DNA of 64,000 nt, from NCBI RefSeq assembly GCF_003569805.1, contig NZ_KZ984051.1, forward strand, positions 497,779 to 561,778, written 5' to 3'. Below, in pieces: positions 28,465 through 37,238 of this stretch. A program made the translations under genes and the position numbers. Source of the DNA: Microbacterium halotolerans (lineage in GTDB: Bacteria > Actinomycetota > Actinomycetes > Actinomycetales > Microbacteriaceae). The notes under the pieces were generated by a model. That model did no database searches, had not been told where the DNA came from, and saw nothing but the letters and a program-made list of their open reading frames with translations. Numbering within the stretch: the stretch's first letter is position 1; each line of letters opens with the position of its first letter.

Positions 28465-30020
28465 GATCCCTGCTCCACCCCCTCGAGCTCGACCAGCGAG
28501 ATGGGTTGCAGCAGAGACTCCCCGATGCGTTCGCACACGTCGTAGATCGGGCCGGCGAACACGGTCAGCGAAAGCGTGACCGCGACCATGCCGATCGTCG
28601 CGCCCGTCATGATGCTGGGGCTCTCGCGGCGCTCCGATTGGCTGTCCGCTGCCGGTGCCTGCTCCAGGTGCTTGAAACGGGCATCCGCGTCCGTCGCCTC
28701 CTCCTCGTGTCCGCGCCAGAACGACATGTTCCACGCGCGCATCAGCGCGTAGAGCGTCAGCAGCGAGGTCACCACGCCTGCCGCGATCGACACCCACATG
28801 ATGGGCGTGCCGACACTCGCGGCCGCGTCGAACAGCGCGAACTTGCCGATGAAGCCGGAGAACGGCGGCAGCCCGCCCAGGTTCATCGCGGGGATGAAGT
28901 ACAGCGCGGCGATCAGCGGCGCGGCCGTGACCAGTCCCTTCACTCGCAGGATCGAGGTCGAGCCCGCGTAGCGCTCGATCAGCCCCACTGCGAGGAAGAG
29001 CGTCGTCTGCACCACGATGTGGTGCACCATGTAGTACACCGTGGCGCCGACTGCCGCGTCGGTGTGTATCGCGAGGCCGAAGAGCATGTAGCCGACGTGG
29101 CTGACGAGCGTGAACGAGAGGATCCGCTTGAGCTCCGCCTGCGCGACGGCACCCAGAATCCCGACGATCATCGTCGCCACGGCCGCGATCGCCAGCACCA
29201 GATCGAGATCGCTGTCGGGGAACATCTGCAGCTCGGTCCGGATGATCGCATAGACGCCGACCTTGGTCAGCAGTCCGGCGAACACTGCGGTGACCGGCGC
29301 AGGAGCCGTCGGGTACGAGTCGGGAAGCCAGAACGACAGCGGGAAGATCGCCGCTTTCACGGCGAAGCCCAGCAGCAGCATGATGTGCAGCAGCATCTGC
29401 ACGCCGTCAGGCAGCTCCCCCATCCGCTCCGCGATCTGCGCCATGTTCACCGTGCCGAGCGCGCCGTAGATCACGGCGATCGCGGAGAGGAAGATGATGC
29501 TCGACACCAGCGAGACCACGATGTAGACGGTGCCGGTCCTGATGCGCTCCTTGGTCGATCCCAGCGTGATCAGCACGTATGAGGCGACCAGCAGGATCTC
29601 GAACCCGACGTAGAGATTGAACAGGTCCCCCGCGATGAACGAGTTGAAGATCCCGGCCGCCAGGATCAGGTAGGTCGGGTGGAAGATCGACACCGGGGTG
29701 TCCTGATCGCGGTCTGCCGAGCCCTGCCCGACGGAGAACAGCAGCACGGCGAGCAGCACGATGCTCGACACCGCCACCAGCAGCGCGGCGAGGCGATCGA
29801 CGTAGAGCACGATGCCGAACGGGAGCGGCCATCCGCCGACTGACACGGCCAGCGGCGTTCCGAGGTCGACCGCGACGAGCATGACCGCCGCGAGCAGGAA
29901 CGTCGCGCTGAGGGTGACCACGGAGACGCCGATCTGCATGCGACGGTGACGGCCGAGCAGCAGCGTGAAGGCGGCGCCAAGCAGCGGCAGCGCCACGAAC
30001 AGCGGAACGAGCAGGCTCAT
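28461..30020 (-). CDS. mrpD: Na+/H+ antiporter subunit MrpD
   Basis: Proton-pumping-type membrane subunit of 519 residues, homologous to complex I NuoM/N, with about fourteen helices. The conserved Glu-containing helix GDLFNLYVGFEILLVASYVL lies near 126-145, and KAAIFPLSFWLPDSYPTAPA near 218-237 includes the key Lys. It overlaps mrpC and mrpE by ATGA junctions. Together with MrpA it forms the ion-translocating core. Confidence 0.94.
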   Translation of the reverse strand: MSLLVPLFVALPLLGAAFTLLLGRHRRMQIGVSVVTLSATFLLAAVMLVAVDLGTPLAVSVGGWPLPFGIVLYVDRLAALLVAVSSIVLLAVLLFSVGQGSADRDQDTPVSIFHPTYLILAAGIFNSFIAGDLFNLYVGFEILLVASYVLITLGSTKERIRTGTVYIVVSLVSSIIFLSAIAVIYGALGTVNMAQIAERMGELPDGVQMLLHIMLLLGFAVKAAIFPLSFWLPDSYPTAPAPVTAVFAGLLTKVGVYAIIRTELQMFPDSDLDLVLAIAAVATMIVGILGAVAQAELKRILSFTLVSHVGYMLFGLAIHTDAAVGATVYYMVHHIVVQTTLFLAVGLIERYAGSTSILRVKGLVTAAPLIAALYFIPAMNLGGLPPFSGFIGKFALFDAAASVGTPIMWVSIAAGVVTSLLTLYALMRAWNMSFWRGHEEEATDADARFKHLEQAPAADSQSERRESPSIMTGATIGMVAVTLSLTVFAGPIYDVCERIGESLLQPISLVELEGVEQGS

Positions 30021-30520
30021 TCTGCGCCTCCGTTCCGCCGACGTCGCTCATCCGGAAGGACGATGCTCGCCGTCGTGACAGGCCCCACCTCGTCATCGGA
30101 GAAGTCGGTCCGCTCGGAGTCCTCCACCTCGGCGGCGTCCTCCTCGTCGTCGAGCGCGACGACCGTCTCGGACGCCCGCTCGCGCAGCGCGATGTCCTCT
30201 TCATCGTCCCGCACCGTGTCCTCCTGGCCCAGCTGCCACGATCGGTAGATCAGCGCGAGCAGGAAGGCGCTGACGGCGAAGGTGATGACGATCGCCGTCA
30301 GCATAAGCGCCTGCGGCAGCGGGTCGGACTGCTCACCTGCGTTCCCGTGGAACGGCGAGACACCGGGGAACCCCATCGCGATGAGCAGCAGCAGATTGGT
30401 GGCGTTGCCGAGCAGCAGGAATCCGATGAGCACACGGGTCAGGCTGCGCTCCATCATGGCGAACACTCCTGCGGCGTACAGCACGGCCATCACGACCACG
30501 AGAGAGAGGGAGACGCTCAC
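30017..30520 (-). CDS. mrpC: Na+/H+ antiporter subunit MrpC
   Basis: NuoK-like subunit of 167 residues. Three helices occupy residues 1-100 (GFLLLGNATNLLLL near 30-45 is typical), followed by an unusual soluble acidic tail of about 65 residues rich in D, E and R that is not part of the core family. Start is GTG 30520, overlapping the mrpA stop (GTGA); a longer in-frame reading inside mrpA is rejected. Confidence 0.9.
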   Translation of the reverse strand: MSVSLSLVVVMAVLYAAGVFAMMERSLTRVLIGFLLLGNATNLLLLIAMGFPGVSPFHGNAGEQSDPLPQALMLTAIVITFAVSAFLLALIYRSWQLGQEDTVRDDEEDIALRERASETVVALDDEEDAAEVEDSERTDFSDDEVGPVTTASIVLPDERRRRNGGAE

Positions 30521-33513
30521 GACGATCCTCTCCTCTCCGGCTCGGACACGGCCCCCGTCGGGGTGGCGGCGTCGTCGCCCGCGGCCGGGACGAATCGGCG
30601 ACCGCCGTCCTCCATGATCTGTCGATCGACCTCGCCGCCGAGCGAGCGGAGCACGTCGAGCACCAGGCCGACGACCACGAGGTACACACCGATGTCGAAC
30701 ACCGTCGACGTGACGAACTCGATGTGACCGACCAGCGGCAGCTCGGCCTCCCAGACCGCGCGCGTGAGCGGATCCAGGCCGAACAGCATCGGCGCAACGG
30801 CCGTGCCGACGGCGAGCACCATTCCGGATCCCAGCATGTAGCCGGCGTCGGTCGGTGCCGCGATGCCGAGTTCGTACCTGCCACCGGCGACGTAGCGCAT
30901 CACGAGGGCCAGGCCTGCGACCAGTCCGCCCGCGAACCCGCCGCCGGGGAGGTTGTGACCGGCGAAGAGCAGGTAGATGGAGATGACGATGATCGTGTGG
31001 AACAGGATGCGCACGACGACCTCGAGGATGAGCGAGCGCGAAGCCGCACTCATGCTCGCGCCGCCGAGGAGCCACGCACGGCGCGCACCGCGGTTGCCGT
31101 CGTCCTGCAGCCGGATGCCGCCGGTCGTCTCGACCACGGGAGTGCGCCCAGCGCGCAGCCGCTGCCCGAACGTGGTCTTCTTCCGCAGCTCGCGGCGCAT
31201 CTGAGTCATCCGGTCGCTGCGAGCCGTGACGAACACGAGCGATGTGACGCCCGTCGCAGCCAGCACGAGCACGCTGAGCTCCCCCATCGTGTCCCAGCCG
31301 CGCAGGTCGACGAGCGCGACGTTGACGATGTTGCTGCCGTGCCCGATCTCGTATGCCAGGTCCTCCCAGGCGACGGAGACCGGCTCGGCGATCCGCGCGC
31401 TCGAGGCGATGACCGCGACGACCGCCATCGTGACGCCGACCGCCGCACCGATGAGCGCACGCACGACGGGTCTGCTCGACCCGTGATGGCTGCCCATGCG
31501 CGCCGGGACGCGCCGCAGCACGAGGGTGAACACCACCAGCGTGACGGTCTCGATGAGCACCTGCGTGATCGCGAGATCCGGGGCGCCGGAGAGGGCGAAC
31601 AGGGTGACCATTCCGAGGCCCGTCACCGACACCAGCACGACACCCGTGAACCGCTTCGTCGCCCCGACGGCCAGGATTCCCACGGCGATCATCAGCACAG
31701 CAGCGACGGGCTGCGCCGGATGGTGCCACGGCTCCAGCAGCATCGTCCATTCGCCGTGCGCGACGAGAACCGCCGCCTCGGCCGCGACCAGCACGACGAA
31801 CGCGAGCGCGACGTACGTCGGCAGCGAGCCGCGCTGGATGGCACGCGTCACCATGACGGCGAGTCGATCGATCTCGCGAGTGACGAGGTAGTAGACGTCG
31901 GATGCGGGCAGCGGGAGCAAGCGCCGACGGCGGTACCGTTCGAGCCGCCGCGACGCCCAGAACACGCCGATGCCGACAGCGAACGAAGCGGCGGACAGGG
32001 CGAGCGCCGGCTCGAGCCCGTGCCAGAGCGCGAGATGAATGCCGCTTCCGCCCTGAGCGGAGTCGGCGTACGCCCCGAGCACGGGGTCGAGCACGGGGAC
32101 CGCGACGCCGCAGGCGACGGTGAGCACCGCGAGCAGCAGCGGGCTGGCGATGAAGTCGAGAGGAGGATCCGGCCACGACGTGCGCGAACGCACGCCGCCG
32201 TTCTCGTCGCGCTTGGTCCAGAACGCACCCCACACGAAGCGCAGCCCGTACGCGGCGGTGAGCGCAGAGCCGAGAACGATTCCGCCGAGCGCCGCCCAAC
32301 CCCACACGCTGCCCGCGAGCGCCTCGTCGAGCATCGCCGTCAGAGCCGTCTCCTTCGCCACGAATCCGAGCAGCGGCGGCAGCCCCGCCATCGATGCGAC
32401 GGACACGATCGAGATCGCGGCGAGAGTGGGCGCCTGTCTGCCCACGCCGCTGAGGTCGCCGATGTCACGCGTGGCGAGCTGGCGGTCGATGATGCCGACC
32501 ACGAGGAACAGCGCCGCTTTGAACAGTGAGTGCGCCAGCAGCAGCGTGAGTCCCGCGAGCGCGGTGTCACGCGTGCCGAAGCCGATCACGACCGTGATGA
32601 AACCGAGCTGGCTCACGGTGCCGTAGGCGAGAAGTCGCTTGAGGTCGACCTCGCGGAGCGCCTGGAAGCCGCCGAGCAGCATCGTGAACACGCCGAGCGA
32701 CACCACCAGAGGGCGCCACGGCTCCGCCTCTGCGAAGGTCGGCGCGAAGCGCGCGAGCAGATAGATGCCCGCCTTGACCATCGCCGCGGCGTGCAGATAC
32801 GCACTCACGGGAGTCGGGGCGGCCATCGCACCAGGCAGCCAGTAATGGAACGGGAAGATCGCCGACTTGCTGAACGCGCCGATCAGCAGGCAGACCAGGG
32901 CGACGTTCGTCAGCGCCCCGGACGGCGGATCGTTCAGAATCGTGCTGATCGAGTTCGAGCCGACCTGCACAGCCAGGATCACCGCACCGACGAACATCAC
33001 GAGCCCGCCGAGCGTGGTCGTCAGCAGTGACTGCAGCGCCGCGCGGCGGCTGGCGGCACGATTGAAGTAGTGGCCGATGAGCAGGTACGACAGGATGCTC
33101 GTGATCTCCCAGAAGATGACGAGCATGATGATGTCGTCGGTGAGCACCAGGCCGTACATCGTTCCGGCGAAGCCGAGCAGCTCGCCGGCGAACCGTCCTC
33201 TGCCCGCCCCGTGACCGCGGAAGTAGGTGGCGCAGTAGATCAGCACGATCGCGCCGACTCCGGTGACGACCAGTGTGAGCGCCCAGCTGAGAGCGTCCAT
33301 CCGCATCGAGATGACGACGTCGAGCGGACGGATCCACTCGTATGCCTCGTGCGGCATGCGACCGGCGACGACGGCCGGGGCCTGCAGCAGCGCGTGCGCG
33401 AAGCCGGCGATGGGCAGCAGCGCCGCCAGGTAGAACACCCTCGAGCCGAGAAGACGCGCGAGTGGAACGACGGCGAACGACAGCGCCGCGAACACGGCGA
33501 GGATCGCGAGCAT
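30517..33513 (-). CDS. mrpA: Na+/H+ antiporter MrpA with fused MrpB domain
   Basis: Large membrane subunit of 998 residues and first gene of the operon. The NuoL-like antiporter core spans about 60-500 (FWEITSILSYLLIGHY near 133-148; KSAIFPFHYWLPGAMAAPTP near 215-234 with the key Lys). A C-terminal MrpB-like domain starts around 790-800 (RSLILEVVVRILFHTII), so the usual separate mrpB gene is absent because it is fused, a common actinobacterial arrangement. The complex exports Na+ in exchange for protons and supports pH and salt tolerance. Confidence 0.94.
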   Translation of the reverse strand: MLAILAVFAALSFAVVPLARLLGSRVFYLAALLPIAGFAHALLQAPAVVAGRMPHEAYEWIRPLDVVISMRMDALSWALTLVVTGVGAIVLIYCATYFRGHGAGRGRFAGELLGFAGTMYGLVLTDDIIMLVIFWEITSILSYLLIGHYFNRAASRRAALQSLLTTTLGGLVMFVGAVILAVQVGSNSISTILNDPPSGALTNVALVCLLIGAFSKSAIFPFHYWLPGAMAAPTPVSAYLHAAAMVKAGIYLLARFAPTFAEAEPWRPLVVSLGVFTMLLGGFQALREVDLKRLLAYGTVSQLGFITVVIGFGTRDTALAGLTLLLAHSLFKAALFLVVGIIDRQLATRDIGDLSGVGRQAPTLAAISIVSVASMAGLPPLLGFVAKETALTAMLDEALAGSVWGWAALGGIVLGSALTAAYGLRFVWGAFWTKRDENGGVRSRTSWPDPPLDFIASPLLLAVLTVACGVAVPVLDPVLGAYADSAQGGSGIHLALWHGLEPALALSAASFAVGIGVFWASRRLERYRRRRLLPLPASDVYYLVTREIDRLAVMVTRAIQRGSLPTYVALAFVVLVAAEAAVLVAHGEWTMLLEPWHHPAQPVAAVLMIAVGILAVGATKRFTGVVLVSVTGLGMVTLFALSGAPDLAITQVLIETVTLVVFTLVLRRVPARMGSHHGSSRPVVRALIGAAVGVTMAVVAVIASSARIAEPVSVAWEDLAYEIGHGSNIVNVALVDLRGWDTMGELSVLVLAATGVTSLVFVTARSDRMTQMRRELRKKTTFGQRLRAGRTPVVETTGGIRLQDDGNRGARRAWLLGGASMSAASRSLILEVVVRILFHTIIVISIYLLFAGHNLPGGGFAGGLVAGLALVMRYVAGGRYELGIAAPTDAGYMLGSGMVLAVGTAVAPMLFGLDPLTRAVWEAELPLVGHIEFVTSTVFDIGVYLVVVGLVLDVLRSLGGEVDRQIMEDGGRRFVPAAGDDAATPTGAVSEPERRGSS

Positions 33514-33645
33514 GGCGCCTCCTCGTCGTCTGGCCGGCGCGGGTGCACAGGCGGCGGGTGTGATCCGGTATGTCGTGGGGCCGCATCAAGACTATCGGGC
33601 TGGGGCTGAGCCGGCCCGGATGCGCTCGGACTAGGATTGTGCGGT

Positions 33646-33651
33646 TAGGTT
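33646..33651 (+). promoter_or_regulatory. nucS -10 element (leaderless type)
   Basis: TAGGTT lies 6 bases before the GTG start of nucS, with no ribosome site between. A second TAGGAT at 33632-33637 is an alternative. Confidence 0.35.
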
Positions 33652-33657
33652 GGTTCG

Positions 33658-34353
33658 GTGCGCCTCGTCATTGCCGAATGCTCCGTCGACTACACCGGCC
33701 GCCTCAACGCCCACCTGCCGCTCGCGAAGCGTGTGCTGATGCGCAAAGGCGACGGCAGCGTCCTCATCCATTCCGACGGCGGCTCGTACAAGCCGTTGAA
33801 CTGGATGAGCCCGCCGTGCCGCACGGACGTGTCGGAGCCGGATGAGGAACTCGCCTCGGCAGGCGTCGTCGAGGTGTGGAAGGTGACGCACCAGAAGTCG
33901 GGCGACGCGCTCACGGTCCGCATCCACGAGATCATCTCGGACTCCTCCCATGACCTCGGTGTCGACCCCGGCCTGATCAAGGACGGCGTCGAGTCCGACC
34001 TGCAGCGCCTCCTGGCCGAGCAGGTCGACCGCGTCTCCGAGGGAGCGGCGCTCGTGCGGCGCGAGTTCCCCACGGCGATCGGCCCCGTCGACCTGATGGT
34101 GCGCGGCGCCGACGGCCAGCACATCGCCGTCGAGATCAAGCGCCGCGGCGACATCGACGGCGTCGAGCAGCTCACGCGCTATCTCGACCTGCTCGGCCGC
34201 GACCCGCTGCTGACGGGCATTCGGGGCGTATTCGCCGCCCAGGAGATCAAGCCGCAGGCCCGCACGCTCGCCGAAGACCGCGGCATCGAGTGCCTCGTGC
34301 TCGACTACGACGACATGAAGGGCATCGAGTCGGGCGTCCCCCGCCTGTTCTGA
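33658..34353 (+). CDS. nucS: Mismatch-specific endonuclease NucS (EndoMS)
   Basis: Makes staggered double-strand cuts at mismatches and is the core of the MutS/MutL-independent mismatch repair of actinobacteria. The protein has 231 residues, the family norm. The PD-(D/E)xK catalytic set is visible as Asp145 (GPVDLMV) and Glu159-x-Lys161 (AVEIKRRG). The extreme C-terminus GVPRLF matches the beta-clamp-binding tail. Start is GTG 33658. It is divergent from mrpA. A palindromic repeat begins 4 bases after its stop. Confidence 0.95.
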   Translation: MRLVIAECSVDYTGRLNAHLPLAKRVLMRKGDGSVLIHSDGGSYKPLNWMSPPCRTDVSEPDEELASAGVVEVWKVTHQKSGDALTVRIHEIISDSSHDLGVDPGLIKDGVESDLQRLLAEQVDRVSEGAALVRREFPTAIGPVDLMVRGADGQHIAVEIKRRGDIDGVEQLTRYLDLLGRDPLLTGIRGVFAAQEIKPQARTLAEDRGIECLVLDYDDMKGIESGVPRLF

Positions 34354-34357
34354 CGCT

Positions 34358-34429
34358 GCCGAGATGCGCACTTCTCGTCGAGATGCGCCGGTTTTGACGT
34401 GATTTCGTCGGAAAAGTGCGCACCTCGGC
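34358..34429. repeat. 72-bp palindromic intergenic repeat, copy A
   Basis: Terminal arms GCCGAGATGCGCAC (34358-34371) and GTGCGCACCTCGGC (34416-34429) pair at 13 of 14 positions. The interior holds a second GAGATGCGCCG and a TTTTGACG segment. The element is about 59/72 identical to the reverse complement of the element at 38221-38292 and has exactly the same length. It starts 4 bases after the nucS stop. Confidence 0.85.
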
Positions 34430-34478
34430 GGCTCGGCACGGGGCATCGCGCGCGGAAAGGTCCCCATCCGGAGGTCGA

Positions 34479-34484
34479 TAGGCT
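34479..34484 (+). promoter_or_regulatory. -10 element of the HAD phosphatase gene (leaderless type)
   Basis: TAGGCT lies exactly 6 bases before the ATG at 34491; no ribosome site lies between them. Confidence 0.4.
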
Positions 34485-34490
34485 GGGTGC

Positions 34491-35183
34491 ATGGCTGATG
34501 TGCGCGAGTTCACGTGTGTTCTGTGGGATGTCGACGGGGTGATCGCCGACGCGACGGCCGGCATCATGCCGCGCGTGCAGCAGGTGCTCACCGAGCTCGG
34601 ACATCCGGTGCCCACCTTCGAGGATCTGCGCGCCTGGATCGGACCTCCGATGCTCGAATCGTTCCAGGTGCGGGCAGGGCTCGATCCGGATGAGGCCATC
34701 ACGGCGGTCGGCATGTACCGCGAGCTGGCCTCCCGCGGCGGCTACGCCACGTCGGTCAGGCTGTACGACGACATCCCCGAGCTGGTGCGCGAGGTGAGCG
34801 CGGCCGGTGTGCCGATCTCGACGGCGAGCACCAAGCCCGAGAACCAGGTGAGGGCCATCCTCGAGCACTACGGCCTCGACGACGCGTTCACGGCGATCGC
34901 CGGCGCGCGCTCCGACGCGGAGATCAACGACACCAAGGCCGTGGTCGTCGGCAAGGCCCTCGAGCGGCTCCGCGCGGCCGGCGCCGACACGTCATCGCCC
35001 GTGCTGATCGGAGACCGGCACCACGACGTCGACGGCGCCGCGGAGCACGGTGTCCCCGTCGTCTACGCCAGGTGGGGCTTCGGCAGCCCCGGCGAGGAGG
35101 CAGGGTCGATCGCCACAGTCGACACCCCCGCCGCCCTGCGCGAGCTGCTCCGCGCCAGCCTGCCTTCCCTCGCCGCGGCGTAG
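34491..35183 (+). CDS. HAD-superfamily phosphatase (phosphoglycolate-phosphatase-like)
   Basis: Protein of 230 residues. HAD motif I WDVDGV is at 12-17 with the nucleophile Asp13 and acid/base Asp15. Motif II is STASTK near 107-112, and motif IV GDRHHDVDGA near 172-181. A helical cap between motifs I and II makes it a C1-cap phosphatase of the Gph/PgmB group. The substrate is a small phosphorylated metabolite, not determinable from the sequence. It is monocistronic. Confidence 0.88.
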   Translation: MADVREFTCVLWDVDGVIADATAGIMPRVQQVLTELGHPVPTFEDLRAWIGPPMLESFQVRAGLDPDEAITAVGMYRELASRGGYATSVRLYDDIPELVREVSAAGVPISTASTKPENQVRAILEHYGLDDAFTAIAGARSDAEINDTKAVVVGKALERLRAAGADTSSPVLIGDRHHDVDGAAEHGVPVVYARWGFGSPGEEAGSIATVDTPAALRELLRASLPSLAAA

Positions 35184-35210
35184 GCCCGCGCAGGCCGCAC
35201 TCGCGGTCGC

Positions 35211-35295
35211 GCGAGCGCACCCTTTCGCGCCGGGCGGGCCCCATCCGGGTGCAAAGCGCCACTCGAACGCAAAGGGCCCGCCCGGAGACGACTCG
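35211..35295. repeat. Palindromic intergenic repeat, second family, copy 1
   Basis: Perfect 12-bp inverted repeat CCGGGCGGGCCC (35230-35241) / GGGCCCGCCCGG (35274-35285) flanked by GCGAGCGCACC on the left and ACTCG on the right. Edge motifs resemble the element at 36523-36603. It begins 27 bases after the HAD gene stop. Confidence 0.55.
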
Positions 35296-35341
35296 TGGGC
35301 GCGCGACGCGACTCCGCGGCGCCTCTGTCCTCCGCGGAGGA

Positions 35342-35347
35342 TACGCT
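35342..35347 (+). promoter_or_regulatory. -10 element of the MalY-like gene (leaderless type)
   Basis: TACGCT lies 7 bases before the GTG at 35355, supporting that start and a leaderless mRNA. Confidence 0.35.
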
Positions 35348-35354
35348 CTACAGG

Positions 35355-36509
35355 GTGAGCTTCGATTCCATTACGCCCGCTCAGCTCCGCGATGTCGGCA
35401 GCGTGAAGTGGTCGCTCTTCCCAGGCAAGACTCCCGCATTCGTGGCCGAGATGGACTTCGGGATCGCGCCGCCGATCACGCAGGCGCTGCACGACGCGGT
35501 CGACAACGGGGCGTTCGGGTACCTGCCGCCCGCAACCGACCTGGCCCTGCGCGAGGCGTTCACCGGATGGGCAGCAGATCGCTACGACTGGCAGGTCGAC
35601 CCGGATGACGTGAAGCAGATCTCCGACGTCATTCAGGCGTTCCAGGTCGCGATCGAGCATTTCAGCGAGCCGGGTTCGGCGATCGTGCTGCCCACGCCTG
35701 CGTACATGCCGTTCCTCACCGTGCCTGCTGTGATGAATCGCAGGATCATCCAGGTGCCGATGCTCCGCACGGAGACCGGATGGGAGTACGACCTCGACGC
35801 GCTCGACCGTGCCTTCGCCGACGGCGGCGGGATGCTGATTCTGTGCAACCCGCACAACCCGATCGGGCGGGTGCTGCGCCGCGACGAGATGGCCGCCATC
35901 GGCGAGGTCGTCGAACGCCGCGGTGCGCGCGTGTTCTCCGACGAGATCCACGCCCCGCTGGTCTACGCAGACCAGCGGCACGTGCCGTACGCCTCGGTGA
36001 ACGAGGTCAACGCCGGTCACACGCTCACGGCGACGAGCGCTTCGAAGGCGTTCAACCTTCCGGGGTTGAAGGCCGCACAGGTCGTGCTGTCGAACGACGC
36101 CGATCGGAAGTACTGGTCGGACAACGCCCGTGCGCTGCACTTCGAAGCCTCGAACCTCGGCGTCGTCGCGAACACCGCGGCCTACACCGGCGGCGGCGCA
36201 TGGCTCGCCGAAGTGCTGGAGTATCTCGACGGCAACCGCCGCCTGCTCGGCGAGCTCGTGGCCGAGCACCTGCCGGGAGTGCGCTACACCGCACCCGAGG
36301 GCACGTACCTCGGCTGGCTGGACTGCTCGGCGCTGGAGCTTCCCGGCTCGCCCGCGGAGTTCTTCGCCGACTCAGCCGACGTCGTCCCGACCGACGGCGC
36401 GCTCTGCGGCGACGGCAACGCGCACGCGGTCCGCTTCAACTTCGCGACCCCGCGCCCGATCATGGAGCAGGCCATCCGGGCCATGGGCGAGGCCGTGCGC
36501 GCCCGCTGA
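35355..36509 (+). CDS. MalY/PatB-type PLP-dependent lyase or aminotransferase
   Basis: Fold-type I PLP enzyme of 384 residues. The Schiff-base lysine is Lys231 in TATSASKAFN, the cofactor contact NPHNPIGR is at 165-172, and SDEIHAPLVY lies at 195-204 with the Asp that pairs with the PLP nitrogen. The EIHAPL form is typical of MalY/PatB C-S lyases (cystathionine beta-lyase activity), so sulfur amino-acid metabolism is the likely role. GTG 35355 is chosen from the family N-terminus and promoter spacing; ATG 35295 would add 20 unlike residues. Confidence 0.88.
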   Translation: MSFDSITPAQLRDVGSVKWSLFPGKTPAFVAEMDFGIAPPITQALHDAVDNGAFGYLPPATDLALREAFTGWAADRYDWQVDPDDVKQISDVIQAFQVAIEHFSEPGSAIVLPTPAYMPFLTVPAVMNRRIIQVPMLRTETGWEYDLDALDRAFADGGGMLILCNPHNPIGRVLRRDEMAAIGEVVERRGARVFSDEIHAPLVYADQRHVPYASVNEVNAGHTLTATSASKAFNLPGLKAAQVVLSNDADRKYWSDNARALHFEASNLGVVANTAAYTGGGAWLAEVLEYLDGNRRLLGELVAEHLPGVRYTAPEGTYLGWLDCSALELPGSPAEFFADSADVVPTDGALCGDGNAHAVRFNFATPRPIMEQAIRAMGEAVRAR

Positions 36510-36522
36510 CCGGCTCCGACCC

Positions 36523-36603
36523 GCGAGCGCACCGCTTGCCTCTGAGCGGATCCGTTGTTCACAGGCAGAAGGAGTCCGCTCGGGCACAAGGGGGCCACTC
36601 GCG
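36523..36603. repeat. Palindromic intergenic repeat, second family, copy 2
   Basis: Starts with GCGAGCGCACC (36523-36533) like copy 1 and ends with GGCCACTCGCG; the interior carries GAGCGGA (36544-36550) / TCCGCTC (36575-36581). The interior sequence differs from copy 1 but the architecture is the same. It begins 13 bases after the MalY-like gene stop. Confidence 0.45.
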
Positions 36604-36634
36604 TCAGCTCCGGCGCCGACTCTCCAACGCAACG

Positions 36635-36673
36635 ACGAAGGCCTCGTTCGCAGAATGCGAACGAGGCCTTCGT
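36635..36673 (-). terminator. cspA terminator
   Basis: A perfect 17-bp inverted repeat, ACGAAGGCCTCGTTCGC (36635-36651) and its complement (36657-36673), with a 5-base loop, begins 14 bases after the cspA stop in the cspA direction. No long T-run follows. Confidence 0.85.
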
Positions 36674-36686
36674 GAGATCTGCCGGA

Positions 36687-36893
36687 CTACAGCGGCCGGA
36701 TGCTCTCCGCCTGCAGGCCCTTCGGGCCCTGTGCGATCTCGAACTCCACGCGCTGGTTCTCTTCCAGCGAGCGGTAGCCCTGCGAATCGATGGCGGTGTA
36801 GTGCGCGAAGACGTCAGAGCCGCCCTCGTCGGGAGAGATGAAGCCGTAGCCCTTCTCCGAGTTGAACCACTTGACGGTACCCTGCGTGCTCAT
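36687..36893 (-). CDS. cspA: Cold-shock protein CspA family
   Basis: Single-stranded nucleic-acid-binding protein of 68 residues. RNP1 KGYGFI is at 14-19 and RNP2 VFAHYTAI at 28-35; both are typical apart from Tyr in place of Phe in RNP2. Such proteins melt RNA hairpins and act as antiterminators. Codon use and the strong downstream terminator suggest high expression. The stop of an upstream 70-codon frame lies 11 bases before its ATG, and that leader contains two hairpins, one terminator-like. Confidence 0.95.
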   Translation of the reverse strand: MSTQGTVKWFNSEKGYGFISPDEGGSDVFAHYTAIDSQGYRSLEENQRVEFEIAQGPKGLQAESIRPL

Positions 36894-36904
36894 GTATTGC
36901 CGTT

Positions 36905-37117
36905 CTATAGAGATGAAGCCGACTCAGATTGCGTGTCGGCCAGTTCCCACGCTAACCGTTCGATCGCTCTGGCGATAGAGCGCGAGGGAATCTGCTTCGG
37001 ATTCACAGGAATCTTCCCCGCGAAGGCATAAAACGGCCCCCGCCGTTGGGGGGAAACAGCGGGGGCCGGACGACCGAGAGAGGACGTCTTGTCACAGTAT
37101 ACGGCAGTGTCCCCCAT
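36905..37117 (-). CDS. Candidate small ORF in the cspA leader
   Basis: An open frame of 70 codons from ATG 37117 ends just before cspA. Its C-terminal half reads like a protein ([18 protein letters not shown], then [17 protein letters not shown], which would form an amphipathic helix). Third-position GC is clearly lower than in neighbouring genes, so either it is a poorly adapted small gene or the sequence is constrained as RNA. The start codon lies in a hairpin (37107-37128) and a terminator-like stem (37034-37068) lies inside the frame. Product function unknown. Confidence 0.4.
   Translation of the reverse strand: MGDTAVYCDKTSSLGRPAPAVSPQRRGPFYAFAGKIPVNPKQIPSRSIARAIERLAWELADTQSESASSL
37034..37068 (-). 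terminator. Intrinsic-terminator-like stem inside the cspA leader
   Basis: Perfect 10-bp GC-rich stem CGGCCCCCGC / GCGGGGGCCG with a 15-base loop, followed on the minus strand directly by TTTT. It points in the cspA direction and lies about 140 bases upstream of cspA, with no other minus-strand gene ahead of it. It is therefore a candidate attenuator of cspA. Confidence 0.7.
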
Positions 37118-37128
37118 TCGGGGGACAC
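37107..37128 (-). promoter_or_regulatory. Hairpin over the start of the cspA-leader ORF
   Basis: Perfect 9-bp inverted repeat GTGTCCCCC / GGGGGACAC with a 4-base loop. On the minus strand the loop and stem contain the ATG of the leader ORF. Its G- and C-runs could also pair with the C- and G-runs of the terminator stem 40-70 bases downstream, giving alternative structures. The 12-bp palindrome CTGCCCGGGCAG at 37139-37150 lies just upstream. Confidence 0.6.
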
Positions 37129-37238
37129 GAGCACTGAACTGCCCGGGCAGACGCAGGTGCTTCCTGACCGTGTCGACGGAATGAAACGACGTCCTTTCGC
37201 GCTGTAACTCGGTGACCATCCCCAACAGAAAGCCGACT

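Noticed and set aside
30517..33513. Missing mrpB gene
   Set aside because: The MrpB domain is present as the C-terminal part of the 998-residue MrpA protein, so the operon is complete.
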